From Inquilinus sp052078665 (GTDB lineage: Bacteria; Pseudomonadota; Alphaproteobacteria; DSM-16000; Inquilinaceae): a stretch of 64,000 nt of DNA. Every line of letters starts with the position of its first letter. Positions within the stretch are counted from its first letter, which is position 1. The notes beneath the pieces were generated by a model that was not told the DNA's origin, did no database searches, and worked only from the letters and a program-made list of their open reading frames with translations. A program made the position numbers and the translations under genes. Shown piece after piece: positions 7,850-15,975 of this stretch. Where the stretch lies: assembly GCF_052078665.1 (NCBI RefSeq), contig NZ_JBQJIK010000016.1, positions 1 to 64,000 on the forward strand, read 5' to 3'.

Positions 7850-8419
7850 ATGCGCCTCCTGATCGTCATCCTCGTCCTGGTCGGCGTCGCCTTCGCCGCG
7901 GTGATCGCCTTCGGCAGCCTGCACTCGCCGGAGTCCGGGAACCCGCCGCCCTCCGATCAGGAGGCGCTGGAGGAGAAGGGCTGGGATCCGCCGGACTGGG
8001 CGGCGGCGATGAACGCGGTCATGTCGCCCTTCGCGCCGGGGCTGGAGATGACCCCGCCGGGGGTGTCGGTGAATGCCGGAGCGGAGGTCGAGCGCCGGGC
8101 CTCCGCCGCGGACGAGGATCTGCGCGTCGCCCGCCTGGCGCTGACGTCCGGGCGCGGCATCGCCGTGCGGTACGAGTGCAGGGACGGGGAGGGGAGGAGC
8201 TGTCCGCAGAAGGCCTGCCTCTGCATCTCCGGCGCGACCTTCACCGATGCCGAGATCGGCGATCTCTGCACCGATGGCTGGGAGAAGCGCCGCAGGTCCG
8301 GCGGCGGGGTCCGATGCGGTGCCGACGACGCCGAGGCGTCGATCGTCATCTATCCCGAAGGCGGGAAGCTGGTCTTCCGGGCGCTGGGCCCGGCCGCTGC
8401 CAAGGCGGAGTTCCGCTGA
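7850..8419 (+). CDS. Hypothetical membrane-anchored Cys-rich protein
   Basis: A 189-residue protein with a hydrophobic N-terminus (residues 2-22, LLIVILVLVGVAFAAVIAFG) that could be a signal peptide or anchor. No lipobox Cys is present. The C-terminal half contains six cysteines (YEC, SCP, KAC, LCIS, LCTD, RCGA), suggesting disulfides in the periplasm. It begins 12 bp after the HExxH membrane protein and is probably co-transcribed with it. The next gene is convergent on the opposite strand. I do not recognise a family. Confidence 0.7.
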   Translation: MRLLIVILVLVGVAFAAVIAFGSLHSPESGNPPPSDQEALEEKGWDPPDWAAAMNAVMSPFAPGLEMTPPGVSVNAGAEVERRASAADEDLRVARLALTSGRGIAVRYECRDGEGRSCPQKACLCISGATFTDAEIGDLCTDGWEKRRRSGGGVRCGADDAEASIVIYPEGGKLVFRALGPAAAKAEFR

Positions 8420-8421
8420 TG

Positions 8422-9138
8422 TCAGCCCACCCGGACGCTGCGCAGGCTGGCGACCACTGCCAAGATCGAGCCGATCAGCAGCAGGATCAGCCAGATCGCG
8501 CCGACGATGGCGATCACCAGCGCGCCGATGACGTCGGCGATGCTGACCAGGAAGCCCGGCGGGAAGCTGTGCAGGAAGGCCACCACCCAGGTGGCGCCCA
8601 GCGAGACGGCGGCGAGGATGACAAGGCCCTTGTTCTGCAGGAAGCGCTGATGCGCCAGCACCAGGCAGACGCAGAAGGCGAGCTTGAACAGCATGACCAG
8701 CGACAGGGTGATCCGCGCCGCGCTCTCCGGGAAGTCTCCCCAGACGGCGAGATAGGCGATGGTGCCGAAGGGGACCGCGAGCAGCAGGGTGACCATCAGA
8801 ATCAGCGCGCCCAGCGCCAGGAAGATCAGCACGATCGCCGCCAGCAGGCCCAGCAGCGACAGGATCAGGCCGACGATGCCCTGGACCCGGCCCTGGACCC
8901 CGCGCGGCAGGATCAGACCGAGCGCCATGGTCGCGACGGCATAGGCCAGCAGCAGGTCGAGGATGGCGAGGTAGCGGATTCCGAAGCCCGGCGTCGGCGG
9001 ATCGAAGCCGGCCGGGGCCGCCGTCCCCAGGACGGCGATCGAGGCCAGTTCCACCAGGATCACCAGAAACAGCAGGACGGCGGCGGCGACGAAGAACGGT
9101 ATGCGCAGCCGGTCCAGCCCGATGGCCTGCATCGACAT
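8422..9138 (-). CDS. Hypothetical polytopic membrane protein
   Basis: A 238-residue, almost entirely hydrophobic protein with roughly six or seven predicted transmembrane helices (for example IPFFVAAAVLLFLVILVELA, IVGLILSLLGLLAAIVLIFL, ALVIAIVGAIWLILLLIGSI). It is the only gene of the 1-13 kb block on the minus strand and converges on the preceding gene with a 2-bp gap. Its start faces the AT-rich intergenic stretch at 9139-9293. No motif gives a function. Codon use resembles its neighbours, so it is likely a true gene rather than a shadow. Confidence 0.7.
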   Translation of the reverse strand: MSMQAIGLDRLRIPFFVAAAVLLFLVILVELASIAVLGTAAPAGFDPPTPGFGIRYLAILDLLLAYAVATMALGLILPRGVQGRVQGIVGLILSLLGLLAAIVLIFLALGALILMVTLLLAVPFGTIAYLAVWGDFPESAARITLSLVMLFKLAFCVCLVLAHQRFLQNKGLVILAAVSLGATWVVAFLHSFPPGFLVSIADVIGALVIAIVGAIWLILLLIGSILAVVASLRSVRVG

Positions 9139-9293
9139 CTCTTCAAATCCTTGAAATCAAATGGATTGACGCCATAATTTGACCAAGATCTACGAATATC
9201 ATACAATAATCATAAGATCAAGATCATGATTTGAAATTCATAAATATCGATATAGCAACTATATAGTGATTTTATATTGTAAAGGAGATAGTC
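9139..9293. other. AT-rich divergent intergenic region
   Basis: About 155 bp of markedly AT-rich sequence in an otherwise GC-rich window, lying between two divergent membrane-protein genes. It contains a near-consensus sigma-70 promoter for the rightward gene and a strong AAAGGAG ribosome-binding site at 9281-9287. It probably holds the leftward promoter too, though I could not pick one out. AT-rich patches of this kind often mark horizontally acquired DNA or xenogeneic-silencer targets. Confidence 0.6.
9179..9207 (+). promoter_or_regulatory. Sigma-70-type promoter for the 103-aa membrane protein gene
   Basis: TTGACC at 9179-9184, a 17-bp spacer, then TACAAT at 9202-9207. This is the clearest housekeeping promoter in the window. 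It lies about 87 bp upstream of ATG 9294, leaving an AT-rich leader of roughly 80 nt ending in an AAAGGAG ribosome-binding site. Confidence 0.65.
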
Positions 9294-9605
9294 ATGAGAT
9301 GGATTCTCATCGCGATCGTGGCCGTGATCGGCGTGCTCGCAATCGTTCTGCCGCTGCCGCAGGTCCTCGATTGGGCGCCTAAGATGGCGAACACTGCCAT
9401 GGGCATGGGTATCGGCTGCCTGGTGTCCGCCGTTGGCCTGATCTTCGTGCCGGTGGTCGGAAGGCCCTTCGTCCAGGCCAGCGGCTCCAGCAGCAGCGGC
9501 GTCACCGTCATCGGCGGCGCGCAGTTCAATCCGGCGTCGTGGCTCGAGTGGGTGGTGCTGATCGTCCCGATCGTCGGCGGCATCGTCATCGGCGCGGTGG
9601 TCTGA
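9294..9605 (+). CDS. Hypothetical small membrane protein
   Basis: A 103-residue protein with three hydrophobic segments: residues 3-21 (WILIAIVAVIGVLAIVLPL), about 36-55 and 86-103. A Ser/Gly-rich linker (SGSSSSG) separates the last two. It has a strong AAAGGAG ribosome-binding site and a recognisable promoter, so it is likely expressed independently of the upstream operon. Eighty bases separate it from the next membrane-protein gene. No family is recognised. Confidence 0.7.
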   Translation: MRWILIAIVAVIGVLAIVLPLPQVLDWAPKMANTAMGMGIGCLVSAVGLIFVPVVGRPFVQASGSSSSGVTVIGGAQFNPASWLEWVVLIVPIVGGIVIGAVV

Positions 9606-9684
9606 TCGTTCCGAGCCGTCCGAGCGATGCGCCGGGGCACGGCCTCGGCGCATCGGTGGACGGCCAATCCCATGGAGCTTTGTC

Positions 9685-10173
9685 ATGGCTGACGCAGCTG
9701 CCGCCGGCACCCGACCCAACCTGTGGTCGTTGGTGGCCGCGGCCCTCTTCATTGTGATCGGCGCTCTCCTGATCTCGTTGACCCACGGGTTCGCGCTGCC
9801 GGCCTGGCTGCGCTGGGGCGCCGTGGCGGTCTGGGCTGTGCTGACCGGCGTGGTGGTCTTGATCGACGCAAAGCTCGATCCGACCACGGATTCCCGGCCT
9901 GTCGACATCTGGACCATCGCCCACGGCTTCGCCGGAATCGTCTTCGGCATCTGGTTCGTGCCGTTCTGGCTGATCGTGGCGCTCACCGTGCTCTGGGAGG
10001 TCTTCGAGGCCGTGACCACCGGTATCGGAGACGAGGAGGTCATCATCAACCGCGTCGTCGACGTCGGCATCGCGATCACCCTGTGGGCGGCGGTGATCCT
10101 GGTCGTGATGCTGGTGCAGCAGGGGACGTCCTTCCCGCTGTTCCCGCCCTTCCATGCCCCCTTCTCGGCGTGA
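9685..10173 (+). CDS. Hypothetical four-helix membrane protein
   Basis: A 162-residue protein with four predicted transmembrane helices. The second half carries HGFAGIVFGIWF, then LWEVFEA, then INRVVDVGIAI. This spaced pattern of His, Trp-Glu..Glu and Asn..Asp within helices recalls small membrane families of unknown function in which these residues line an intramembrane site. ATG 9685 is preceded by GGAG at a suitable distance. It lies between the 103-residue membrane protein and the subtilase gene on the same strand. No function is proposed. Confidence 0.68.
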   Translation: MADAAAAGTRPNLWSLVAAALFIVIGALLISLTHGFALPAWLRWGAVAVWAVLTGVVVLIDAKLDPTTDSRPVDIWTIAHGFAGIVFGIWFVPFWLIVALTVLWEVFEAVTTGIGDEEVIINRVVDVGIAITLWAAVILVVMLVQQGTSFPLFPPFHAPFSA

Positions 10174-10202
10174 CCCCGGGCCCGCAGGCGGAGGTATGAC
10201 CG

Positions 10203-12104
10203 ATGGCACGACCTTCCAGACCCGCCCCGGCGGCGCCGGCCATCACCGAGGACACGCTGCGCCGGCTGATCTTCCGGACCTTCGGCCACCAGCGCTTCAC
10301 GCAGGACAGCCCGATCCTGCCGGATGTCTGGCTGGCCTATGCCCGGTCCGACGCGGCGAAGCGGCATGACCTGATCCTCACGCCCCGCGCCGGCCACACC
10401 GCCGGCAACGTGGCCGTGATGCTGGAGCAGGGGCTCGACAGCTACTACGCCGCCGAGCCGGCAGCGGACCGCCGTCGCCGCCGCGCCGAGACACGGCTGG
10501 CCTACAGCCGCTCCTCGGTGGTGGTGCGGCTCACCTTCGCCGAGCTGATCTGTGTGGTGGTGCCGATGACCAGCTGGTGGCTCGGGCTGCCGCTCGAGCT
10601 GGCCAGCTTCGCGCCGATCCGCCAATGGCTCGACCGTCCCGACGGGATCAGCCTGAAGCGGCTGCTGAGCACCACCAAGAGCTGGGAGTATCTGCGCTTC
10701 GTGGTCCTGGCCGGCTTCATCGCGATCCCGCCGGCCGACCCGAACCGGGCAGCGCTGGCGGACGCGCTGCAGGCCGATGCGAACGGCATCGACCGCATCC
10801 GCCCGATCCTGGACGGGTTCCTCGGTCTGGCTGATCGCATCGTCCGGGCGCCCGCGAGCGGCGAGCCCGGCGAGATCTGGAACATCAGCCTGAACCGGAC
10901 CACCGCCACCGCCCTGTTCGAATCCCGCGCCGCGGTCAAGGGCGACGCGGCCCAGAACGTGTTCCAGATCCGCAGCCAGGGCCTGGCCTGGGGCGTCATC
11001 GACTGCGGCATCGACGCCGTGCATCCGGCGTTCCTGGACCGCGGGCGGTACCAGCCGCCGGCCGGGCCGCAGGACATCCCGATCGAGCAGTCGCGCATTG
11101 TCGCGACCTACGACTTCACCTTCCTGCGCGACCTGCTGTCGTCCCGCCAGGCGGCCAAGGTGACCACGGCCGGCGGCCGCAGCAAAAAGCTCAACAAGGC
11201 GGAGCGGGAGGAGCTGCGCGACCTCAATCGCCGCGTTTGTCTCGGCCGCGAGATCGACTGGGACGTACTCCTGCCGATCATCACCGTGCCGCACCGGGCC
11301 GAGACGTACGAGAAGCCGGCGCATGAGCACGGCACGCATGTCGCCGGGATCCTGGCCGGGCACTGGCCGGGGGCCGAGAACCACGAGGGGCTCGATCTCG
11401 TCGGGCTGTGCCCCGACCTGCGCCTCTTCGACTTCCGGGTGTTCGACAAGGACGGGAACGGCGACGAGTTCACCATCATGTCGGCCCTGCAGGTGGTCGC
11501 CTATCTCAACCGGAACCGGGACAATCCGGTGATCCACGGCGTCAATCTCAGCCTGTCGCTGAAGCACGAGGTGTTCAGCTACGCCTGCGGCCGCACCCCG
11601 ATCTGCGAGGAGTGCAGCCGTCTGGTCGGCGACGGCGTGGTCGTCGTCGCCGCCGCCGGCAACCAGGGCTTCGAGGATCCGCTGGCCGGCGGCGGGCCGT
11701 TCGGTGTCTATCGCGACATCAGCATCACCGATCCCGGCAATGCCGACGCCGTCATCACCGTCGGCTCGACCCACCGCAGCCATCCGCATTCTTATGGCGT
11801 CAGCTACTTCTCGAGCCGGGGACCGACCGGGGACGGCCGGCGCAAGCCGGACCTGGTCGCGCCGGGGGAGAAGGTGACGGCGCCGATCCCCAATTGCGGC
11901 ACGAAGCGCATGGACGGCACCAGCATGGCCGCCCCCCATGTCAGCGGCGCGGCGGCGCTCCTGATGGCGCGGCACCGCGAGCTGGTCGGGCATCCGGAGC
12001 GGATCAAGGAGGTGCTGTGCCGGTCGGCGACGGACCTCGGCCGCGAGGCCAATTTCCAGGGCGCGGGCATGCTCGACATCCTGCGGGCGCTGCAATCGGT
12101 ATAG
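10203..12104 (+). CDS. S8 family (subtilisin-like) serine peptidase with N-terminal extension
   Basis: A 633-residue protein with no signal peptide, so probably cytoplasmic. The complete subtilase triad is visible: Asp267 in GVIDCGIDAVHP, His376 in EHGTHVAGIL and Ser574 in GTSMAAPHVSGAAALL. The oxyanion-hole region AAAGNQGF is also present. The first 250 or so residues form a domain I do not recognise, so this is not a simple secreted protease with an inhibitory propeptide. GGAGGT ends 8 bp before ATG 10203. The MBL-fold gene starts 12 bp after the stop, so the two are a pair. Cytoplasmic subtilases paired with a second enzyme occur in bacterial conflict modules; a defence or effector-processing role is inference. 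Confidence 0.85.
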   Translation: MARPSRPAPAAPAITEDTLRRLIFRTFGHQRFTQDSPILPDVWLAYARSDAAKRHDLILTPRAGHTAGNVAVMLEQGLDSYYAAEPAADRRRRRAETRLAYSRSSVVVRLTFAELICVVVPMTSWWLGLPLELASFAPIRQWLDRPDGISLKRLLSTTKSWEYLRFVVLAGFIAIPPADPNRAALADALQADANGIDRIRPILDGFLGLADRIVRAPASGEPGEIWNISLNRTTATALFESRAAVKGDAAQNVFQIRSQGLAWGVIDCGIDAVHPAFLDRGRYQPPAGPQDIPIEQSRIVATYDFTFLRDLLSSRQAAKVTTAGGRSKKLNKAEREELRDLNRRVCLGREIDWDVLLPIITVPHRAETYEKPAHEHGTHVAGILAGHWPGAENHEGLDLVGLCPDLRLFDFRVFDKDGNGDEFTIMSALQVVAYLNRNRDNPVIHGVNLSLSLKHEVFSYACGRTPICEECSRLVGDGVVVVAAAGNQGFEDPLAGGGPFGVYRDISITDPGNADAVITVGSTHRSHPHSYGVSYFSSRGPTGDGRRKPDLVAPGEKVTAPIPNCGTKRMDGTSMAAPHVSGAAALLMARHRELVGHPERIKEVLCRSATDLGREANFQGAGMLDILRALQSV

Positions 12105-12116
12105 GGGGAGGGGGCG

Positions 12117-13241
12117 ATGATCGTCTTCGAGGCCGTGCATGCGAAGTTCGGGGACGCCCTGCTGCTGCGCTACCAGCAGGGCAGGCAGCAGCGGCTGTGG
12201 ATCATCGATGGCGGCCCGGCCGGCGTCTGGAAGAACGTCCTGAAGCCGCGGCTCGAACAGCTCCGCGGCGGCGCCGAGACGCTGACCGTCGACCTTGCCA
12301 TGCTCAGCCATGTCGACGACGACCACGTCAACGGCGTGCTGCAGATGATCGGCGGCATCGCGGAGAAGAGGCCCGGCGCCGCGACCTGGCTCGACATCCG
12401 CCGCTTCTGGCACAACAGCTTCGCCGATCTGCTCGGCTCGGCGGCCGCCAAGGCGGGGCAGGCGAGCCTTGCCGGTCTGGCGCAGGACGCCAAGGCGGCG
12501 ATGGCGGGGACAGGGACCCTCGCCGCCGCCGGGGGCAAGCTGCAGACGCATCGGGAGCTGGCGGTCCTCGCCAGCATCGGCCAGGGCCGCGAGCTGCGGG
12601 ACTATCTGGTGCAACTCAAGCTCGAGGGCAATCCGCCCTTCAACGATGTGCTGTCCTCGACCAGCGGGCACCGGGACATCGACGGCGCCAAGGTCACGGT
12701 CCTCGGCCCGCGCGCGCCGCGCCTCGAGGCCTTGCGCAAGGCGTGGGCCAAGGCCTCCGGCAGCCCGGCGGCCGTGGCCGGCCTGTTCCTCGACAAGCTG
12801 GACGAGTCCGTTCCGAACCTGTCGAGCCTCGTGCTTCTGGTCGAGATCGGCAAACGGAAGATCCTGCTGACGGGCGACGCCCGCGGCGACGACATCGTGG
12901 CGGGCCTCGAGGACGCCATGCCCGACGTCGAGCTGCCGATGAAGCTCGACATCCTGAAGATGCCGCATCACGGCAGCGACCGGAACATGACCGCGACGTT
13001 CCTGCAGAGCTTCCCGGCGGATCACTACGTGATCTCGGCCGACGACACCTTCGGCAATCCGGAGGACAACACGCTGCGCGCCATCGTCGCGTCGCGCGAC
13101 CCTGGGGAGGACTACACGATCCACCTGACCAATGCGATCGACCGGCTGCAGCAGCTGCTGCCGGAGATCTCGAAGGGCCGGGCGTTCAAATTCGCCGTCC
13201 GGGGCGCGCAGGATCTGTCGGTGGCCATCACGCTGCCGTAG
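12117..13241 (+). CDS. Metallo-beta-lactamase-fold hydrolase paired with the subtilase
   Basis: A 374-residue cytoplasmic protein of the MBL superfamily, closest in pattern to the C-terminal hydrolase domain of ComEC. It has IIDGG near the start, SHVDDDHVNG (the HxHxDH motif with the second His replaced by Asp, a variant I believe is common in ComEC-like MBL proteins), LLTGDARGDD and LKMPHHGSDRN. An insertion between residues about 95 and 190 is Ala-rich and helical. GGGGGAGGGGG precedes ATG 12117. It is coupled to the upstream subtilase gene and ends the accessory region. A nuclease or phosphodiesterase activity is likely from the fold; the substrate is unknown. Confidence 0.82.
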   Translation: MIVFEAVHAKFGDALLLRYQQGRQQRLWIIDGGPAGVWKNVLKPRLEQLRGGAETLTVDLAMLSHVDDDHVNGVLQMIGGIAEKRPGAATWLDIRRFWHNSFADLLGSAAAKAGQASLAGLAQDAKAAMAGTGTLAAAGGKLQTHRELAVLASIGQGRELRDYLVQLKLEGNPPFNDVLSSTSGHRDIDGAKVTVLGPRAPRLEALRKAWAKASGSPAAVAGLFLDKLDESVPNLSSLVLLVEIGKRKILLTGDARGDDIVAGLEDAMPDVELPMKLDILKMPHHGSDRNMTATFLQSFPADHYVISADDTFGNPEDNTLRAIVASRDPGEDYTIHLTNAIDRLQQLLPEISKGRAFKFAVRGAQDLSVAITLP

Positions 13242-13423
13242 GGGGCAGGCAAGCGGCTCGTGGGCAAGGAGCCGAGGGCTATATGAAAGTCGGATAATAT
13301 ATATTATGGAAAATATGATATGACCTCAGGCCATGCCTAGCTCACTCTCGCGCGATCTCTCGTTGTATCTGCAATGCATCAATGCGTTAGAGCACAAACT
13401 TCAACAAAGAGATCCAGACCGGA
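13242..13423. other. AT-rich convergent intergenic region
   Basis: A gap between the convergent MBL and inositol-phosphatase genes. It contains a 14-bp perfect AT palindrome at 13294-13307 (ataatatatattat) and is lower in GC than its surroundings. With the AT-rich patch at 9139-9293, it brackets the small-membrane-protein/subtilase/MBL block. No transposase or direct repeats are seen. Confidence 0.5.
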
Positions 13424-14263
13424 TCACGCGGCGGCATCCTTGCGTCGGATGGCGGCGGCCTCGGGCCCGATCACGAGCTGGCCGTGCCAGCTGCGGGGAT
13501 CGTCGCCGAAGCCAGAGAAGCGCTCCCAGCCCCGCTCCTGGTCCGACAGCGTGAAGGCAGTGCCCCCGGCGGCCGTGACCAAGCACAGCCCGCCGGCGAC
13601 GTCCCAGACATTCGGCCGCTCGAACCGCGCCACCTCCAGCAAGCCGGCCGCCACGAAGGCGCATTCGATCGCGGCCGATCCGGTCTTGCGGGTTTCCCAC
13701 GGCAGCACCGTGCCGGGGTCGAGCCGCGGCTCTCCCGCCAGGCGCCGGCGCACCGCCGGGTTCGGGCCGACCTCCAGCTTCGCCCCGTCGAAGCTCAGCG
13801 GGCCGCGGCCACTGGCGTGATAGACGCCGGAGCGCAGGGCGTGGCTGGTCGAGCACCACACGGCGCCGATCACCGGCCGGCCGCGATGCAGCAGGCCGAT
13901 CGACGCAGCAAACAGCGGTAAGCCATTGACGAAATTGGTGGTTCCGTCGACCGGATCGATCGCCCAGACCGGGCTGTCGGGCCCGGCCGGATGGTCCTCC
14001 ATCTCCTCGCCGATGATGCCGTGGTCGGGATAGAGCTCCGCCAGGCGCAGCCGGATCAGGGATTCCACCCGCTGATCGACCTCCGAAACGGGATCGCGGA
14101 ACAGCAGATCGTCCCCCTGCCCGGCCCCGGTCTTGTATCGGACGCTGAAGGTCCGGCCGAGCGAGGCGACGATCTCGGCCCCGGCGAGCCTGGCGAACTC
14201 GATCGCCGTCTCCTCCCATTGCTGCAATTGGGCCGTGGACAGGTCGTCGGTCGCGCTGGTCAT
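13424..14263 (-). CDS. Inositol monophosphatase family protein
   Basis: A 279-residue member of the Mg-dependent IMPase/FIG superfamily. The metal-binding motifs are GEEMED, WAIDPVDGTTNFVNGLP and WDVAGGLCLV. Members dephosphorylate inositol phosphates, histidinol phosphate, PAPS or fructose bisphosphate; the sequence does not tell which. Length and motif spacing are normal. Its start overlaps the end of the upstream lipid-kinase gene as ATGA, so the two are translated together, which would suit a phospholipid or inositol-phosphate pathway. Confidence 0.85.
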   Translation of the reverse strand: MTSATDDLSTAQLQQWEETAIEFARLAGAEIVASLGRTFSVRYKTGAGQGDDLLFRDPVSEVDQRVESLIRLRLAELYPDHGIIGEEMEDHPAGPDSPVWAIDPVDGTTNFVNGLPLFAASIGLLHRGRPVIGAVWCSTSHALRSGVYHASGRGPLSFDGAKLEVGPNPAVRRRLAGEPRLDPGTVLPWETRKTGSAAIECAFVAAGLLEVARFERPNVWDVAGGLCLVTAAGGTAFTLSDQERGWERFSGFGDDPRSWHGQLVIGPEAAAIRRKDAAA

Positions 14264-15132
14264 TCGTCATCTCCCGGGGTGAGGACGATCACCGGCTTGG
14301 GCTCGATGCGGATGGTCAGCGTGGCCTCGCCGCCCTCGACCACCGTGTCGTCGACATGGAGGCTGCCACCCTGCGGGTGCAGCTCGACCCGCTCGGCCTT
14401 CTTCCGCTGCAGCGGCGATCCCCTGGCCTCCGGGTCCTTCAGCCAGGCGAGCATCGACCGGCGCTTCGCCGCCGGCAGCCAGGCCACGTCGAGATGCGCG
14501 TCCCCGGGGTCGGCTTCCGGCGCCAGCAACAGGTTCGGCCCGATCATCGGCAGGTTCATCACCTCGAGCATCAGCATCTTCTCGTCCAGCCGCTTGCCGT
14601 CGACGGTCAGGCTGACCTCGAGCGGCTCGCAGTCGGCGACGATGCGGCGCAACTCGTCCCGCCGTTCTCCGACCAGGTCGGAGCCGTGCTCCTTGCCGCC
14701 GGCGGCACCTTGCTCGATCGCGGTGACCAGGGGACCCATGCCGACCGCCTCGACGAAGTTGCGGGACCATTCCGGCCCCTCGACCACGCCGATCCGGAGC
14801 GGCGTGCGCTTCGCCTTGGCCAGGCCGGCGACGATGTGGCGCGGCTCCTCGACGATGCCGAGCGCCCGCGCGATGTTGTTGGAGCTGCCGGTCGGCAGGA
14901 TCACGACGGTATGGCCGCGGCCGTGCAGCGCCCGCACGATCTCGGCCACGGCGCCGTCGCCGCCGGCGATCACCACCAGGTCATGCGGATTCTCCAGCGC
15001 CTGCTCCAGCTCCTTGCTGCGGGTCGAGCAATGCACCGGGGCGAAGCCGGACATCTCCAGCAGGCGGACCAGCTTGTCCGCCGGCCAGTCGCCGTCGCCG
15101 GCTTTGGGGTTGTGAAACAGCGAGACTTCCAT
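14260..15132 (-). CDS. Diacylglycerol/lipid kinase family protein
   Basis: A 290-residue protein of the DAGK catalytic-domain family (YegS/DgkB-like). The N-terminus has the typical SLFHNPKAG start, the nucleotide-binding VVIAGGDGAVAEIVRAL and the LPTGSSNNIARALGI segment. A C-terminal beta-sandwich with LEVMNLPMIGPNLLLAPEA follows. Such enzymes phosphorylate lipid or sphingoid substrates at the membrane surface. It is the first gene of a two-gene unit with the IMPase-family phosphatase, sharing a 4-bp overlap. The actual lipid substrate cannot be read from sequence. Confidence 0.85.
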   Translation of the reverse strand: MEVSLFHNPKAGDGDWPADKLVRLLEMSGFAPVHCSTRSKELEQALENPHDLVVIAGGDGAVAEIVRALHGRGHTVVILPTGSSNNIARALGIVEEPRHIVAGLAKAKRTPLRIGVVEGPEWSRNFVEAVGMGPLVTAIEQGAAGGKEHGSDLVGERRDELRRIVADCEPLEVSLTVDGKRLDEKMLMLEVMNLPMIGPNLLLAPEADPGDAHLDVAWLPAAKRRSMLAWLKDPEARGSPLQRKKAERVELHPQGGSLHVDDTVVEGGEATLTIRIEPKPVIVLTPGDDE

Positions 15133-15237
15133 GGTCGAACAATCCGGCCACGGCCGTTTCGGTTCCGTCCGCTTCGGCCCGGCGCGCCAGCCGGCCGCAA
15201 TCCACGCCGCCGTGACGCCGGCGACGCGCTGACGTGG

Positions 15238-15267
15238 ACAGGGCCGGTCCGAATGGACCGGCCCTGT
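15238..15267 (-). terminator. Stem-loop terminator-like hairpin after the 102-aa secreted protein
   Basis: A perfect 13-bp inverted repeat, acagggccggtcc / ggaccggccctgt, with a GAAT loop, lies 15 bp beyond the stop of the minus-strand gene. It has no T-tract, so it would act as a weak intrinsic terminator or an RNA-stabilising hairpin. Confidence 0.6.
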
Positions 15268-15282
15268 CTGAAGCGGGACGGA

Positions 15283-15591
15283 TCAGCCGCCGCATTGGGT
15301 GGCGTATTCCTGGTCCGCCGCCTGGATCCGCTGGTCGGCCCGCTGCAGATCCTGGGCCGTAAGCTGCAGCCGCGCCTGGCAGTTGCGATTGATCACGTTG
15401 AGGCGTTTGGCCTCGGCGATCAGGGTGGAGCCGGTCCGGCACTGCTCCGTCATCGGCGCGTTGGCCTGGTTGCTCAGAAGCTGCTGCGCAGTGCGGACTT
15501 TCTCCGCTTGGACCTGGGCGTCCGACTGGCAGTCGGCGAAGGCCGGCGAGGCGACGAGGACCGCCGCGGCGGCGAGTAGGACGAGTTTCAC
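15283..15591 (-). CDS. Small secreted helical protein
   Basis: A 102-residue protein with a clear signal peptide (MKLVLLAAAAVLVASPAFA, cleavage before DCQSD). The mature part is about 83 residues, mostly helical and Gln/Ala-rich, with four cysteines (DCQ, QCRT, NCQA, QCGG) that could form two disulfides. This resembles small periplasmic proteins of unknown function common in alphaproteobacteria. It stands alone, followed by a strong hairpin, and its upstream region of 384 bp is shared with the divergent sigma-factor gene. Confidence 0.75.
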   Translation of the reverse strand: MKLVLLAAAAVLVASPAFADCQSDAQVQAEKVRTAQQLLSNQANAPMTEQCRTGSTLIAEAKRLNVINRNCQARLQLTAQDLQRADQRIQAADQEYATQCGG

Positions 15592-15975
15592 TGGACTTCC
15601 CCTTCAGGCTGGCAGGGTCGCCTTCCGCCGCGCCGCGGCGGAGGACAATGAGGCAATGGCCGAGCCACGGCGATTGTTCCGCCCGCGCCGCGACAAAGGC
15701 AGATCGGCCGATCGAGCGATCATCTGCACAAGAATTCATCAATTCAGACAAATGCCGCTTCGTGTATCTTGCCGATCACGGCGGCGGATTGGCGCACATG
15801 AAACCGCTTATCAATTGATAGTCGGGGGGCGCCGATTTGGGACACCGCAGCGATGTACGGCAAACGAAGCGGGATTTCATTGCGCCGGAGGCTCGGAAGA
15901 CAAGAATTTTTAAGGGAACAGTCCGGCCGCCCATCGGTTTCGTTGGGTACTCAGTCGCAACACGGACGCTCCCCG
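15592..15975. other. Divergent intergenic region upstream of the ECF sigma gene
   Basis: A 384-bp gap between the divergent secreted-protein and sigma-factor genes. It contains an EcfG-type promoter just before the sigma gene and otherwise nothing I can assign. An open frame runs through from 15853 into the sigma gene, but its extra N-terminal residues do not resemble a sigma factor. Confidence 0.5.
15915..15939 (+). promoter_or_regulatory. EcfG-type general-stress promoter
   Basis: GGAAC at 15915-15919, followed 18 bases later by TT, with a further cgtt a few bases on. This fits the GGAAC-N18/19-TT consensus reported for alphaproteobacterial EcfG/RpoE2 sigma factors. It lies about 37 bp before ATG 15976, consistent with a sigma gene under general-stress-response or autogenous control. 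The -35 match is exact and the -10 match is weak. Confidence 0.45.

Noticed and set aside
9210..13124. Very long open frame on the minus strand (about 1,300 codons) opposite the subtilase and MBL genes
   Set aside because: It is antisense to two genes with intact catalytic motifs and has the Arg/Ala/Gly/Pro/His-biased composition of a GC-rich shadow frame.
15853..15975. Longer start for the ECF sigma factor
   Set aside because: It would place the EcfG-type promoter inside the gene and adds residues unlike any sigma factor.
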